Positions 22,498 to 35,358 of a stretch of 64,000 nucleotides of DNA are shown here, in pieces; the first letter of the stretch is position 1; each line of letters starts with the position of its first letter. The position numbers were made by a program, and so were the translations under genes. Below the pieces are notes generated by a model, which saw only the letters and a list, made by a program, of their open reading frames with translations, had not been told where the DNA came from and did not search any database. Source of the stretch: Endocarpon pusillum Z07020 (Eukaryota > Ascomycota > Eurotiomycetes > Verrucariales > Verrucariaceae); assembly GCF_000464535.1 (NCBI RefSeq), contig NW_006916189.1, positions 62,001 to 126,000 on the forward strand, in the 5' to 3' direction.

Positions 22498-23627
22498 TAT
22501 CTGCACTCGCTGCGCGCCTTATTTAGAATCTACCATTGGCTATCTCCATTTTCATTCCACATGGCCACGTTCAACATTTGGGTGTCTCTCAATGATCAGC
22601 AGCGCTACGTAATAGACACGAATCGCGAAGGGAATAAGGGAAATAGTTGCCAATTTTGAGCCTCCTGCAAAGTCTCATATGGCCGCAGTGGAACCACCAT
22701 CATTCTTTCGGTCACTTCGGACTTTCGGACCGGGCTCAGCCACGCCGAGATAATCCCTTTTCGCTCAATCCAGCTTCAGCTACGGAGTACTCCCTACTCA
22801 CTTGCCAATGCAACTATCTGTCCCGTATCTTCCAACAGGCTTTAGCTTCACCGGCTCTCTCTCCCTTTCAAGCCCCTACCTGTGATGCTGTTCTATCCCG
22901 AGAGATCCATCGTTGTCCTGGCTAGGCGAAATCGTTTTGACTGGTTAAAAGAGTAGAGACGAAAGATTTGACGCTGGAACTGTCAAGATAGAAACTATCA
23001 GCAAATGCCGGGTAGGGTAATAGGTATCGGCCTAGAGGCCGCAGTTGTAGTGAGATTTCTTAGTTTTAGCATCGAGCTCTTTGGGATTTGCAATATGTTA
23101 CTAGGTCTTCCTCACCAGTAGTGGGGGAGAGCGTCATGCTTCGACTGACGAATAAAGTAAGGTTAACTTTACATTGATTTTTCCATGTACAACATGTTCC
23201 TCAATCTTGAGCACATATCCGTGCAACACGGAAATGGGTAACCTGAAATCTACAAGATCCGCCGGTGTACGGAGTATTTGGCTATGACTAGACCATGTGG
23301 CGCTGTTGAGAGGAAAGACACGAAGGTCCAGCTGATATCAATAGAGCTTGCAGTAATAAAGGCAGTCATTCGTACTCCAAACGCTCAGTCTTCAAGAAAG
23401 AAGTTGATATCGTAGGCGTATTAGTAGGTATTGCAGCGCCGCTGGTGGGTTTCATATCAACCAGCAATGCTTGAACCAAGGCGGATTCCGTCGTCATACT
23501 TGGCTGTATCGAGAGCCGGCCGGTCTAACACTTCCTATGTGTTGATCCGCACATTGCTTGTGATGGTGAGTTAAGAGCCAGCTTAGGAAAGAGCTCCCGA
23601 CCAAAGTCTCCAGACGATCATGAGATT

Positions 23628-25790
23628 CTAGATGATGGTGATGATTTGCGGTTCCTGCTGCTCAAACCATGTACGAGGGTCGATCTTTAGACCTACCCAG
23701 GCTTCGAAGCTTCCCACTCGACGATACATGCCGTCATCAGTTGGTTTCAACAGCAATCCTGCAAGATCCTGCATGGATTCTGAGCGAGTTCGCAGTGGAA
23801 GGCAATGAAATATCTCCATATCGCTTGGTTTGTCATCCAGGGTGTCAGGATAATGTGTGATGGTAACGCTGCTTAAGTCTGCGTGTATCCGACTATCCCG
23901 GAATTCCATAGATTTGGAGTCTTCAGACCAAACACCTTGAATGAGAAAGCCTTTTATCTCAAGGGAGCCGCTCTTGACAGCACCGAAAGGTATATTGGAA
24001 GAGGCAGGGATGGTCTGACACTTCTGAACCTGAGCAAGAAAATGTCCATTGCCATCTTCGAAGACTTCAGCTCTATGCTTCCCATCTACAGCAGCCCAAG
24101 ACCATGCCGGTGCTCGATAGAATATGGGTCTCGTCATCAGTGTATCTTCGGAATGAACCCAATTCAGGACCTTTAGGAGGAATTTATGCCAGATTTCTGC
24201 ACAATATGCACCAAGGGTGGATCCATAACACTCGTGATAGTGTTCTGCAAGAGCTGAGATAGCAATTAATTCGTCCGTCGAGTCTGTCATTTGACGGCCG
24301 CTATAATCTTCGATAATAGTTCTCCAAGAATCGTCAATTTGATGAGGTTGCGGTTGTTGGGACGTGTGACTTAGCAAAGGTTCCAATCCTTCATCGCTCA
24401 AGTCAGAGGCATATATTCTGCCATCAACTTGTTTGCCTTCTTTGCACTGCCATATCAGCCCTCCTCCAGAAGGGAATATGATGGCTCGACGACTAAGAAG
24501 CCGCTCTTGTAACACCCAAGCTCGCTGATGAAGAGGTTCCTTCCATGGGCAGAACGTCGTAGGATCTTGCTCCACAGTTATCATATTTCTCTGACCGTAG
24601 GTATCGACGTAAGGCACTGTACACATTTTGAGGAGCTGCTTTTCTGATGGATATGTCGAAGCCTGCGACGCCACAAGCATTGCATTGCCGTCCGTTTCTA
24701 CAAAACTGTCTTGCACGGACGTCAATCCCGTGGGTTGTATGACTAGGGTTGCGTCTTCGTAATATTGACACATTTTGACTATCTCTGCTGCCTTGTCCTG
24801 TAGAGAATCTTGAAATTTACATAACGCATCGACCCAAAGGTATCTAAAACCAAGTTCTTTCGTCACTGTGACTGCATCCTTTAAGGTCGGCGGGAGAATA
24901 TCGTTTTTGATCCCTTTCTGGAGAGTCTTCAATGTCGAAGATGTTAGTGTCATCTGTTGAGGTCCTCCCCACCTGTATGAGAGAGCAATATAGCGCGCCG
25001 TCTTTTTCGAATTGCTCGAGTGGATATATATGCTTGTTTCATCTTCAAGCGACAGATCTAGGACACGAGTTGGAAGATAGGACGTGCTACCCTTAGAACA
25101 CTTCCTGTGAGAGGTCTGGCATTCTTCAAGCCACATTCGACATCTGTGAGCATTGAAGCTGTGAGACCCGATTCCGGGACGTGGCGCCTGTATGAAGAGA
25201 TCCGAGGCAACGCCTTCTGCGAAAACAAAAATTAGTTCATATTATGATAGAAAAGATAGTGGTATTCCTAGTCAAGCTCACGAGACATGGTAGAAACACC
25301 TAGCCTGAGGCACGGCGTGGTTTGACCGCATCCATGCCGGATATTGATCGATATAAATTGTATCCGTGGAGGCGAGTACCACTTAGGTTGCGCCCATAAA
25401 CGCATCTGAATCGCATAAGACGGACACGGATCTCTGCCTTCCTTAGGTGTTTGAGCAATGTGTTTCCACAACAGGGTACACCAACGACATCCATTCCCAG
25501 CAGCAGTGCGAAGGTCCGCTGAAGCGACAGCGTAGTTCGCGGCCTCCCAGAGACGAATGTAGCCCCGAGCCAATTCGATATGTTCACCACGTTTCAACAA
25601 ACCTTGCCAGAAATCAGGTCCCCAAGTGAAATCCAAACAGCGTCTGCATAGGTTGAATTGTGACGTATCTGAAGGGAATGTAAAGGCTGGTCAGTTATTG
25701 GAAACGTGAGTTGAGTTTACACAAGCACTCGTTAAGCTACCAATCTACTCACCATTCTCAGACACATCGGAGTCCCTCGAAGGTGTAGTG
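23628..25790 (-). CDS. HET-domain (heterokaryon incompatibility) protein
   Basis: Exons on the minus strand: one ending at 25753, then 25668-25282 and 25216-23628; splice phases agree. The initiating ATG is upstream of about 25790 and not resolved; the readable part is about 670 aa. The N-terminal segment has Cys-rich NLCRRCLDFTWGPDFW and NGCRWCTLLWKH, as usual ahead of HET domains. The HET core is visible: ARYIALSYRWGG, KDAVTVTKELGFRYLWVDAL, then EIVKMCQYYEDATLVI, and WVLQERLLSRRAIIF. The canonical CIIQD stretch is here CKFQD. The tail is acidic and Trp-rich, with no NACHT or repeat domain. HET proteins trigger regulated cell death when incompatible hyphae fuse; the partner or trigger cannot be inferred. 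It faces a second, broken HET gene across about 1 kb. Confidence 0.87.
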
Positions 25791-26848
25791 TTGAACTTGC
25801 TGACTAATCGACGGATCAGTGTTGAAATAGCAAGTTGTTCTATCTAATTCAGTGCGCAGAGCGAGCATTTATACGTACAGAGTTGCTATATCAAGAGAAA
25901 TAGCGCGAAATGCAGATACCAAAAATACATGCGAAACGCGTAACAGGTCTGTAACAAAACGCATATGAAACGCGTAGCAGGATAGCACAAACCGTATTTT
26001 TGAGTTCAACATGTAGTAATATGCGGGTCTGTGTTTTCCATTGTTATATCGGAGGTATCTCTATTAGCACGTTGTTGATGAGGGGGATGAACGGAATTCT
26101 ATCTACTCTGCAGAATCTATCTAAGCGGAATGCGTTCGGAACGGTATATTCAGAACGGTATGTTCGGCAACGGTAAATATATTCGGCGTTTGAGTCTTGG
26201 CGGGTAATTTGCCATACAAATTGCTAGCAAATCCACCCACCTTGACTATAAGTAATATGAAGATTTTACACAGAAATTGATACATTCTATCGACATTGTT
26301 GTGACTTCTCTATTAGGAAATAGATATAGGAAAGGTGGTTTTACAGACATCGCTTTATCCTCTAGCCTCTCTGCCCCTCCTCTACCCCTGCCCTTGTCCT
26401 GCCCTACACCCTGTTTTGGCGCTTTTCCGAACGATAGCGAAGCCCTGTGATAAAGCCCAGCCTTGAAGATGCTCTTGACACACGTTTGGATTGACGAAGA
26501 CCTCATTGGCGATAGGGGGCAGCAAGAAGGAGGAGGGGAGAGAGCGGCGAAGGAGAAATGGTAGCGACGGCGGTGGAAAGGTGATGGACAATAGTACAGA
26601 CTGTTAGGACGATAAGAGTGGTTCCACGTGAGATGCTTTACGAGAGAGATGATCGGCAAGGAGCTACAGGAATTAAATTTTGGACGTAGCGCCACCCAAT
26701 AATGGTGTGCTGTACGGAGTAGTTAAACCCGCACTCTTACACAGAGGCCGCAACTCAGCTGAATCTTCCCCCCAGTTTTCTGAGCATTACATACCCTTTA
26801 GTTATCTTCAATCGCGCGCTCTTCCTTTCGAGTATTGCAAACCCTAAC
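25791..26848. other. intergenic region between two divergent HET genes
   Basis: AT-rich with a short repeat around 25930-25985 (CATGCGAAACGCGTAACAGG and CATATGAAACGCGTAGCAGG). A TACGGAGTA motif lies at 26713-26721. A minus-strand open frame at 26246-26695 has no domain and low-complexity serine/leucine runs, so it is not called. The region should hold both promoters. Confidence 0.5.
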
Positions 26849-29034
26849 ATGGCAATTACAATGCGTAAGAGGCATGCTGAGGCAGACGTTTACCGCCCTC
26901 TTATGGAGTCACGGCAAGAGATTCGACTTCTCAGAATCCATGCCTCTCTCAGCTTCAAGTCACCGATTAAATGCGATCTAATTCAGACACCACTCGATCA
27001 TGCACTGGACTTTCAAGCCCTGTCATATGTATGGGGTAATAAAGTGGACAAGTCCTCCATCAGCGTTCTGGGGACAGATTTCCCGGTCACGAGAAACCCT
27101 TTTGAGGCATTAATCAGGCTGCGTCAAAAGACTAGAACACTGATCATATGGATCGATGCGGTGTGATCGATCAATCGAATCATGTAGAGAGGAGTGCTCA
27201 GGTGAAACTGATGGGACGCATATACCGACAGGCGAAAGGAGTTCTTGTCTGGCTTGGCGAAAAGATAGGTAATAGTGATTTAGCTTTCAGACTCATTCGA
27301 ACGTGGGCCAAATATGCACTTGACAACAGACCGGATACCCTTGTTCAGCTTTACAAGCACACCGAATTCGAACCATATGTATTCGACTACAGAGCATGGG
27401 ATGCAGCGAAAGAGCTCTTCGAACGAGATTGGTGGTTTCGAGTTTGGGTCAGTATCTTACAATTGAGCAGACCGAATGCTGACTTTCTAGGTGTACCAGG
27501 AATTCGTGCTAGCGCAGGAGGCAACGTTCGTATACGGTCCGGATAGAATAAGCTGGCTGGCTCTACGCCACGCCATGCAGGCATGGACATATGTGCAATC
27601 ACCAACGGTCACAGGATACTTTACCATCGCCTACCGCCATCTGGTGGAGAACTGCCGTTTTGAGGTGGCACGTCAATTCATAAGTGATCGGGAAAAGATG
27701 GTAGCAGCGCACATAGGAACCAATCCCCATTTATTAGCTCTACCTTGGCTTGTTGACAACCTTCGATTCCTTAGGTCTACAGACCCGCGCGACAAGGTCT
27801 ACGCTTTACTTGGGGTTGCGGACACTGAGAACCTTGTCATTGACATAGACTACTCCAAGTCGGTGCACGAGGTCTACGCCAAGTACATCTGGGCTGTGGC
27901 TCAAAAGGATCATTGTTTGAATGTTCTAGCGCAAGCTGGACTTGCAAGAGATGGACGATCATCAGATCTCCGTCTGCCATCTTGGGTTCCGGATCTTAGG
28001 ACTGCATGCCTTGCTACTACCAAACTCCAGCAAGCTGAACACTGGCCATCGGGTTGTGAGACTGCCAAATACGACCTCTCTGCCGATCTCTCTACTTTGA
28101 CAATCTCCGGATCAACATTTGATTCAATTCAAGAGCTTGAGCAAGAACTTCACTCAGGGCCTAATACGGATCTTAGGGTTTGGAGAGATCTAGCATTCAA
28201 GTCTGGCCTCAAAACGCATCCGGCAGGTATTCCATTGCACCAGGCATTCTTCCGCACTATAATCTGAGATAGTGATCCAACTTCACAAAAGAGTTACGCC
28301 CAAGTAACCAAAGTTACTTGAATGCAGTTGGAATAGTATATTAATCCTTAATCCAGATGCCCTAGAGAGAGTCGGACCACGACTCCATCTAGGCCCCAGG
28401 AGGCCTCCATGTCAACTCCGTGACATAATCCAGGATCTTCCTCCTTCCGAAAGTGCGTCAATTGATTCTGTCGCCAACTATCAGGGGCAGTTGGTGCAGC
28501 TTGCTATTGGGTATATTCTTGAAGAGGGAAGAAAATGTCAAAGTAAGGAGTATCTGCGAAGAAAGGGGAAATTTATTACAGCAATAACTACCTTTCCAAT
28601 ATACGTTAGGGTTTTTCTGGCTTTGAGTGGCAATATACCCGAGTCACTATCAAATCTTACAGAGGAAGCCATTATGGAACCATTCCTTGGGCAAGCAGAC
28701 TGTCCATCGTTTCCAACATTTCATTCGTTAGCTAACAAGTCTTCGTATAGCCTTCCGGCATGTATTCGTCGTTTCTTAACAATATTTTCGAACAATGGGG
28801 CCGAAAGATACTTTTTCATTACTCCAAAAGCTATATTGGACTTGCCCCAAAATCTGCCTGTATTGAAGATCGATTTGTCTTATTGATGGCTGCAAAGTAC
28901 CGCTACTCTTGCGCAAGGTTGGAGATCACTTCGTGCTTGTTGGGGATTGCTACGTCTACGGACCCATGGCTGGGGAGATGGCGACCCAGATTCGGGAAAA
29001 AGTGCTGCCACAGGAGAAATATAATCTTCATTAG
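26849..29034 (+). pseudogene. HET-domain protein gene with frameshifts
   Basis: The ATG at 26849 opens a typical HET protein: DFQALSYVWGNK, then TRTLIIWIDAV. At about 27166 one base is missing inside what should be the conserved VCIDQ motif; the next frame continues at once with IDQSNHVERSAQVKLMGRIY and RQAKGVLVWLGE. A GTCAGT...TAG intron (about 27448-27490) leads to VYQEFVLAQEATFVYG and LRFLRSTDPRDKVYALLGVA, ending at a stop at 28267. Beyond it, pieces of the usual HET C-terminus continue in changing frames: QWGRKILFHYSKSYIGLAPK, then VPLLLRKVGDHFVLVGDCYV and YGPMAGEMA, with a stop at 29034. At least three breaks are needed. It is likely inactive, or the assembly has indel errors. Confidence 0.8.
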
Positions 29035-29846
29035 AATGGATGAGATTCTGACAACGACGTCAAAAAAAAACCTCTAACTTAGAAGATGACATAGCTAGGA
29101 AAGCGTGTCTTCCATTCTTCGCTTCCAAGATGCATAGATGTTGAAGATGAGGCCGCCAGAGCCAAAAAAAGCCACAGACCTAAAGGTAACAGATAGCGCA
29201 AGCGGATCAGTTTTCATGAGCAAGTGATAAGAGAAAGTGGCCCAAAATGTCCGCATGTGCATTGCCGGTTGAAATTTAAACATCAAAGGAAATAGCTTAT
29301 GTTGAACTTCTGTCAGGGCCTATGGGTCAATTTTTGCTGTATTAACCCTTTTAATTTGCCCGTGCGTCATTTGTTGAATTCTGAAGCAATCTTGGAGCTG
29401 ATATTGCTGTACGCGTATAGCTAATCTGTACATAATTTTCCGCCCTCTACCCCCTTATGTAGAGACCAACTTGCTATCTTTACGCACTCTGCACAGCAGG
29501 TTGTGTTACGGCACAACCTGCGCTATGGCCCAAAGGGGCATTAGGGCAGGACATGGCGTTGGCCAAGCATTCGGTGCTCCACGAGCGCTATACCGCATCC
29601 GGCCTTAGGCCTGAGGGCTAGGGCAAGCTTGGCGCTCCGAGCGCTCATATCTCTCTACGCCTCCATAGCACTTAGATACTTCATCCATCGCCTTACCACA
29701 CAGTCATACAGTAGTTCATACGCAGCTATTTCGTGACTCTCCTGCTTCTATAGCAACCCCATACCCTGTTCCACGGTATTCCTTGTAACAGGTGGCTCAC
29801 TTTTCTTATCAAGGAAGCACAGTACTAGTTGTGTCGTACAAGGCTC
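29035..29846. other. intergenic stretch with a GC-rich island
   Basis: AT-rich DNA surrounds a GC-rich patch at about 29490-29660. The patch has a hairpin CAGGTTGTG (29497-29505) / CACAACCTG (29512-29520), the palindrome GGCCTTAGGCC, and two similar segments of about 30 bases ending GAGCGCT. No gene is seen; an unidentified repeat is possible. Confidence 0.45.
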
Positions 29847-32337
29847 TTACCCAAACCAGGAGTCTGCAATATACAGTCCAACCAGTCTGCTCCAGCTCAC
29901 GTTTTGCTTTTTGACAAAATGGATATCGTTGGCCAGAGGTCGGGAGTGGGTAGACACGGCCAAATCTTTTCCCTCGTCGTGGTAGTCTTCGTTTGACTCG
30001 ATGTCGAGACAACAGAGGTAGGAAGCAGAGTGGGTGGATTTGTTCGCCCAATCCATTGACGATCCTTTCCTCGCATCTAGAATAAGCAAATGTTCCCCAC
30101 TATCACCTAAGACCTTCAAGACAATGAAACCACTCGCAAGCATTGTTGACAGTTTGACAGGAACATCGATACTGAAACCCTCGGCAGAATCCGATCTGTT
30201 ACTGAACATGCCATTGTAGGGGCCTCGAGTAGAAACCATGGAGCCATTTTCACTGTGTAAGAGCTTTGTGAGGATCATCTGCTCTGACACGCCCGTAACA
30301 TCGGCCAAATCTGTCACAGAATCGCAGATGACTGTGCCGTGAATAAAATCGTGCCACGGCCACTCGCTGACATACCGACTCTTAGATGCGATGATAATGA
30401 CACCCGCAAGGAGCCAAGAGAAGGCAGTGATCTGGAATGGGTCCACACCAGCAATTCTCGTTCCAACTGTGAATGGGATCGCCAAGGCTCCAGCGATAAG
30501 AACAAAACAGATGAGCATGACTGTTAAGACGTAGCCTCTACATCTTAGTTCAATAGCATTGGCGTGAAAGACCCAGGAATCCATCTTGGAGGCCTCCTTT
30601 TTGTATTCCTGTAGAACTTCGTCGCTTTGGAGTTCATCGGCGACGATTTTCTTTGACCGCTCGATCCAATCGCCATCGAGCGTTGTTCCGGCTATTCTAA
30701 AGTTAGGCGGCTCTTAGTGCAAATGGATGGGATTGTTACCTCTGATTCTCTTGTGCAAAGGACTCCGCGAAAGTGGAATACAACCAAGCTGGCTCTTCGG
30801 ATCTTTAACACGAAGCTGCTTTGCCAGCCATGTAGATGTCGCCAATGTGCACCTGGCTTGGAACTTGTTGACTTTGACGAGCTTCGGCAACTCCCAGTCC
30901 TCTGTGTCATCATACAGACCACCCTCCTGCATTAACGACTCTACATCATCCGCAATGCGCGGATTGGAGAGCGAAAGAGGTACCATGATAGATATGAGTT
31001 CGGCTGCGTTGCTCGTCTCCAACGTATCACTCTTCACACTATTGCCTTTGGTCCGTCGCCAATCGATGGTAACTACTTCAATATCTGCCCGTTTCTCTAT
31101 TGGATTTTGAATTTCCAAGTCTTGCTTTCTCGGAGGTCTTGATCGTTGATCTGACTGTCTTTTCATATGCTCGAGGTTGGTAATCACTGTGTCTAGAGCA
31201 AAGTAACAGCTTCCCACTGCTGCATTCTCTGGGGAAACCCAAACATCACCATCTCTATCTTCATGCAGCGCGACAAGGGATCGCTCAAGACCGGTTTCGT
31301 ATGCCACTGTGCACATCTGAAAATCATTGACGTCCCTTCTCGGTAAAGTTCGAGGTGAAAAGGCTCACGGCTGCGGCATGGAATATAGGTTTCAGATTAT
31401 ACCTCCTGATGTAGCTCCTCAGATAATAAATCCTCGTGGGGTCCTCGTGGTCATCAAATTCAATGTGTACTTCCTTTGCCTCTTGACCGTCCGAGTTTCT
31501 CATCACCAGAACACTCTTTCTGTCTTCCCTTTGGATCAATTGCTGGACCGCATCTTCCGCATTGTCAAGGCATTCTTGAGCATTGACTGCCGAGTTGTAA
31601 TAGAGTGTCTTCAGTTTGACAGACCACGCCGAGAGAGTTGCCATAACTCTTGTTGTCTGTCCCTCTGGTAAGCCGCAATCCACGAGATGGCAGACAACAG
31701 CTGCGGTGATATAATCCACTAATGCGAAGTATCCTTCTCTGTTTTGTGATTCCGGCTTCAGTATAACCGGTTCCGTCGGTTTGGCTTTTCCTTGTTTGGT
31801 GAATCGTTTCCTTAGCAGCTCTGAGACTGTTTTGTATTCCTTCGCACACATTTTAAGTATGGATTCGTTTGAACAATTGTCCAGAGTTAAGATGATATTG
31901 TCAAGCCTGAGAATCGCAAAATTGCAAAGCAGCTGGTCTGCAAGATGAGACAGCTCCCGTATAGATTCCTTGGTCAGTCCCCCTAATACTCCAAGGTCAT
32001 TGAAAAGGACGGGCTCTTCCGTAGTAACGGCCTTGATGAGTCGCCTAATCTCAATGTGCACAAGAACGTCACGTTGGCCATCGTTGTCCAAACCGTATCG
32101 CGCTGCATCGTCGTATCTTGGGAGATCTGTGAAGACTGTGGCTCCAATCGTGACTTTCTCGTTATTAACAGTCTCTTGGAAAATTTTCTCCTCAGATAAT
32201 TTTGATTTTACATCACTTCTGTCCTTGCCAGTATGCGAAGTTTGATGCCGAGTTGGGCTTTGGGAAGGTTCGACGGGCGCCGTATTTTTTTGGGACCTGT
32301 CGCCCTTAGCAATGCTGTGTACGCTAATATAGAGTAA
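29847..32337 (-). CDS. unknown two-TM membrane protein
   Basis: Three coding exons on the minus strand join in frame: about 32337-31369, 31316-30740 and 30691-29847 (introns of 52 and 48 bp). No ATG exists in the first of these, so a further 5' exon is required; one candidate begins at an ATG at 32456. The readable protein is about 795 aa. The first 600 residues are soluble and mixed (LTKESIRELSHLADQLLCNF, MATLSAWSVKLKTLYYNSAV). Two hydrophobic segments follow: GYVLTVMLICFVLIAGALAI and ITAFSWLLAGVIIIASKSRY, then WPWHDFIHGTVICDSVTDLA. This arrangement resembles a large fungal family of uncharacterised membrane proteins. No catalytic motif is visible and no function is claimed. It lies beside HET, AAA and STAND-like genes. 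Confidence 0.75.
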
Positions 32338-32456
32338 CAAATACTGAAAGGATTGACCAACTGGGAACTTCCACTAGTCCAAGTACCTATGGGGAGACCA
32401 TGGACTGTTTCGGTGGATTGTGACACGTATTGCCGTCCGTCATGTTGATTTTTCAT

Positions 32457-33451
32457 GGTGAACAACTTGTTCAATAACAACTGTGATTGTTGTGTGAAAT
32501 ATGTTCAGTAGTTAAGAATAATGATATCTGATTACTTGGGAAAGTTTGGGAAAAGGAGGTGAAGGCTCTAAATGCGCGTCAAGGTTAGGGTAGCCAAAAC
32601 CAGCTGACTTCCCCGCAACTGAGAGTGCACAGTGTGCTTTGGAATCAGCGGCTCTGTGGTCAGATACAAATCTGTTCGAGTTGCCCTTTGCATCAGGTGC
32701 TCCACCCAGTCAGAGCTCCCAGGGGGATAGAGAGCATAGATCTAAGTACAACTGGCTGTGCCGGTACTCCGTAGAACTTAACTAATAGAAAGCAGGCGGA
32801 GCGCAGAGATTACGCGAATGACACCTGGCCAATAGACCCTCTCAGAAGATCAACAGTTTGTACTACGTAGTAAAATAGCATTGAGCTGAAATTTGGTGGC
32901 TTGAAGATTTTGGTAGTTATGGAGATATCGGCCCTAAAACTGTTGCCAACGGGGGTGTTGCCCAAGTCAGTTAGTCCCGGTACTTCTGCCTGGTACCGGA
33001 CTAGTTCCCTGTGGTGTCTGGGATGAGTTATAGCTAGTCTTAAAGTGTGTTGTAAGATAGCCGGGGCTAATATTAATAACTAACGCTCTGATTGAACGGT
33101 GCATTACGTTATCAATATAAGTGCAAGGCAGACACTTTCGTAGACGTCCAAGGCGTCATTACTACTTCCACAAGCAGACATCACACCAAAAAATCGGCGA
33201 TCGCTTCGTCCTTGTTCGTTCTACAACCTTCCTGCCAAGCATCATGGAAGCGGCTAGCTAATTGCGGTTGAGGCTGAATGAGCCACATTGCGCTATTCTC
33301 TTTCGCCTCATATTTCCTAGTGCACATGATAAATCATTATTAAATTGAAGAAGTCGTTAGAATTCCAAAATGCGCTACCCATATTTCTTTTACTACAATC
33401 TCATTGCTTGGAATCTCCAGCTTTCGGCAGCGGGAAATTCGCGCTAGGAAC
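32457..33451. other. intergenic region between divergent genes
   Basis: It separates the two-TM gene (minus) from the AAA ATPase gene (plus). TACTCCGTA (32765-32773) and the palindrome-like TACTACGTAGTA (32861-32872) occur here. No gene is seen. Confidence 0.5.
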
Positions 33452-35323
33452 ATGTCCACGGAAATATACAACAAGGCGCTAAAGGCAACCAAAAGCGCGC
33501 AAGATGAAAAAGCGTCTGTAGCTCCTGAATACAAACCTGAGTTAGCGGACATCACTGAGCTTGAGGATCGTTGGGGATACGTCAAAAGGACAAGTCGAAC
33601 AGCTGACCAACGCCAATATCTCGATGATGACCGCTACGCCAGTTACGCAATGGTCCTGCGCCGCCGCCTCAACGATAAAGAGCAACCAAAATTCACCCAG
33701 CTTGAGATTAGGTCGCCATTGATTCGAAAATTGTTGCAAGTTGTGTGTGGAGATAACGACCTTGTGAATACCGCCGCTTCCGTCATCATCATCAGTTCGC
33801 CGTATCTAGCTTTGTTTCTTTATCGAAACGAGATACGCAAATATGTTGAAGAGTGCAAACCAGAAGCGGATAAAATTCACGTATCCATTTTGGTCGCATT
33901 TATTAACAGACACCTGAAGGTCGTTGAAAGCGAACTGGAGAGACTTCTCCCCTCTTACCGAATATCCTTTGCTATCGCATGGACCCTACTGAGACCAGGT
34001 ACAATAGTAGTGGCTCAGCGCGACTACTACGAAGAGTGTTACGTGGTCGAAACACTCAACATAGTTCAGACCCAAACCGGTCCTGAGCTTCATGTCAATG
34101 TGCGTGGATGGGATTACAATGGGGCAAGGTTCGGGCCGGTGGCAAGAACGATGATAATCCCTTACTTTCCGGGCGTTCGTCAGATTACAGCGCTTGAAAT
34201 CTATCCCATTTCATTCCACCAAGAGAAAGACGGAGGAGACTTGAGCAAGCGACTCACTGAAAGAGGCTACAAGTGGCGGAAGATGCTTAATAAGACGCAC
34301 AAATCCTACAAAGGCAAGTTGAGTAGACCACAACTTGAAGTCGGCTGATAACACAAACTCAGATCTTGCATGGACCACTCCTTTCAATCGCGCCGAATCT
34401 GCTAGCGTTGAAGGCTTGGTGGCCCGACACGTAAGATACTTACTCTTGCCACGATTTTGTTGGTCACTAACATGCTACAGTATTCCGGTCGAGTGATGCT
34501 GGACTACACCAGTCACCAGCAAGCCAATCCCAGCCAAGCGACTATACTTTCAGAATCCAGCGCAAAGGCAGGAACTGCAAATAATACCAAAGATTCGGAA
34601 GCCGTTGACATACCTACAATCAAGGATCATCATCTCTCATACCCAGATGACTCGACCTACGAAATGACACCTGACCAGGCTTTTCTCTGTCCTGCACGGA
34701 TACGTGGCTTCTCGCTTACCGATAAAACCTGGGCATTCTTTCTCGTCGACAGCGTAAACGATATTAGCTGGGGAGAAAACACCTTGAAGCGGCTTGAGAT
34801 AGATCCAGAGATAAAGGAAACTCTCAAAGCTTTGGTCAATACTCATTCCAAGAAGGAAGGTCGTTTAAACGGCACTCTCGATGACATCATCTCCGGAAAA
34901 GGGCAAGGCCTCGTTTTTCTACTTTCTGGAGCACCTGGGTTGGGAAAGACTCTAACAGCGGGTGAGCTTTCTGGATTGCAATGTTATGCCGTTCGCGAAA
35001 TTGTTCTAACTAGAAAACCTAGAGTGTATAGCCGAAGAACTGCAGCTCCCGTTGTATTCCATCACAAGCGGTGAGCTCGGTACCGATGTAGCAAAAATCG
35101 ACGTCCAACTGCGAAATTTGTTTAGCCGCGCCAGGTCCTGGCAGGCAATCCTTCTCCTGGACGAAGCCGATGTTTTCCTAGCGAAACGGCAGACGGCAGA
35201 TCTGAAACGCAACGCTCTCGTCTCAGTCTTTCTCCGCTCAATCGAGTATTATCAGGGTATCCTGTTTCTCACAACAAATAGGTCAAAGGTAGAACTGATA
35301 TTTAATGCAACCACTCAATCCTT

Positions 35324-35358
<35 letters not shown>

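Larger units (their letters stand above)
21050..23627. other. repeat-rich intergenic stretch
   Basis: No gene is recognised in 2.6 kb. It holds a degenerate 21-bp minisatellite, a fold-back element and a TIR element (separate entries), and TACTCCGTA/TACGGAGTA motifs at 21824, 22084, 22781 and 23268. The open frames here are short, overlap on both strands and have no domain. Confidence 0.55.

Noticed and set aside
26246..26695. 150-codon minus-strand frame between the HET genes
   Set aside because: Pyrimidine-rich DNA gives Ser/Leu/Pro runs; no domain or coding evidence beyond openness.
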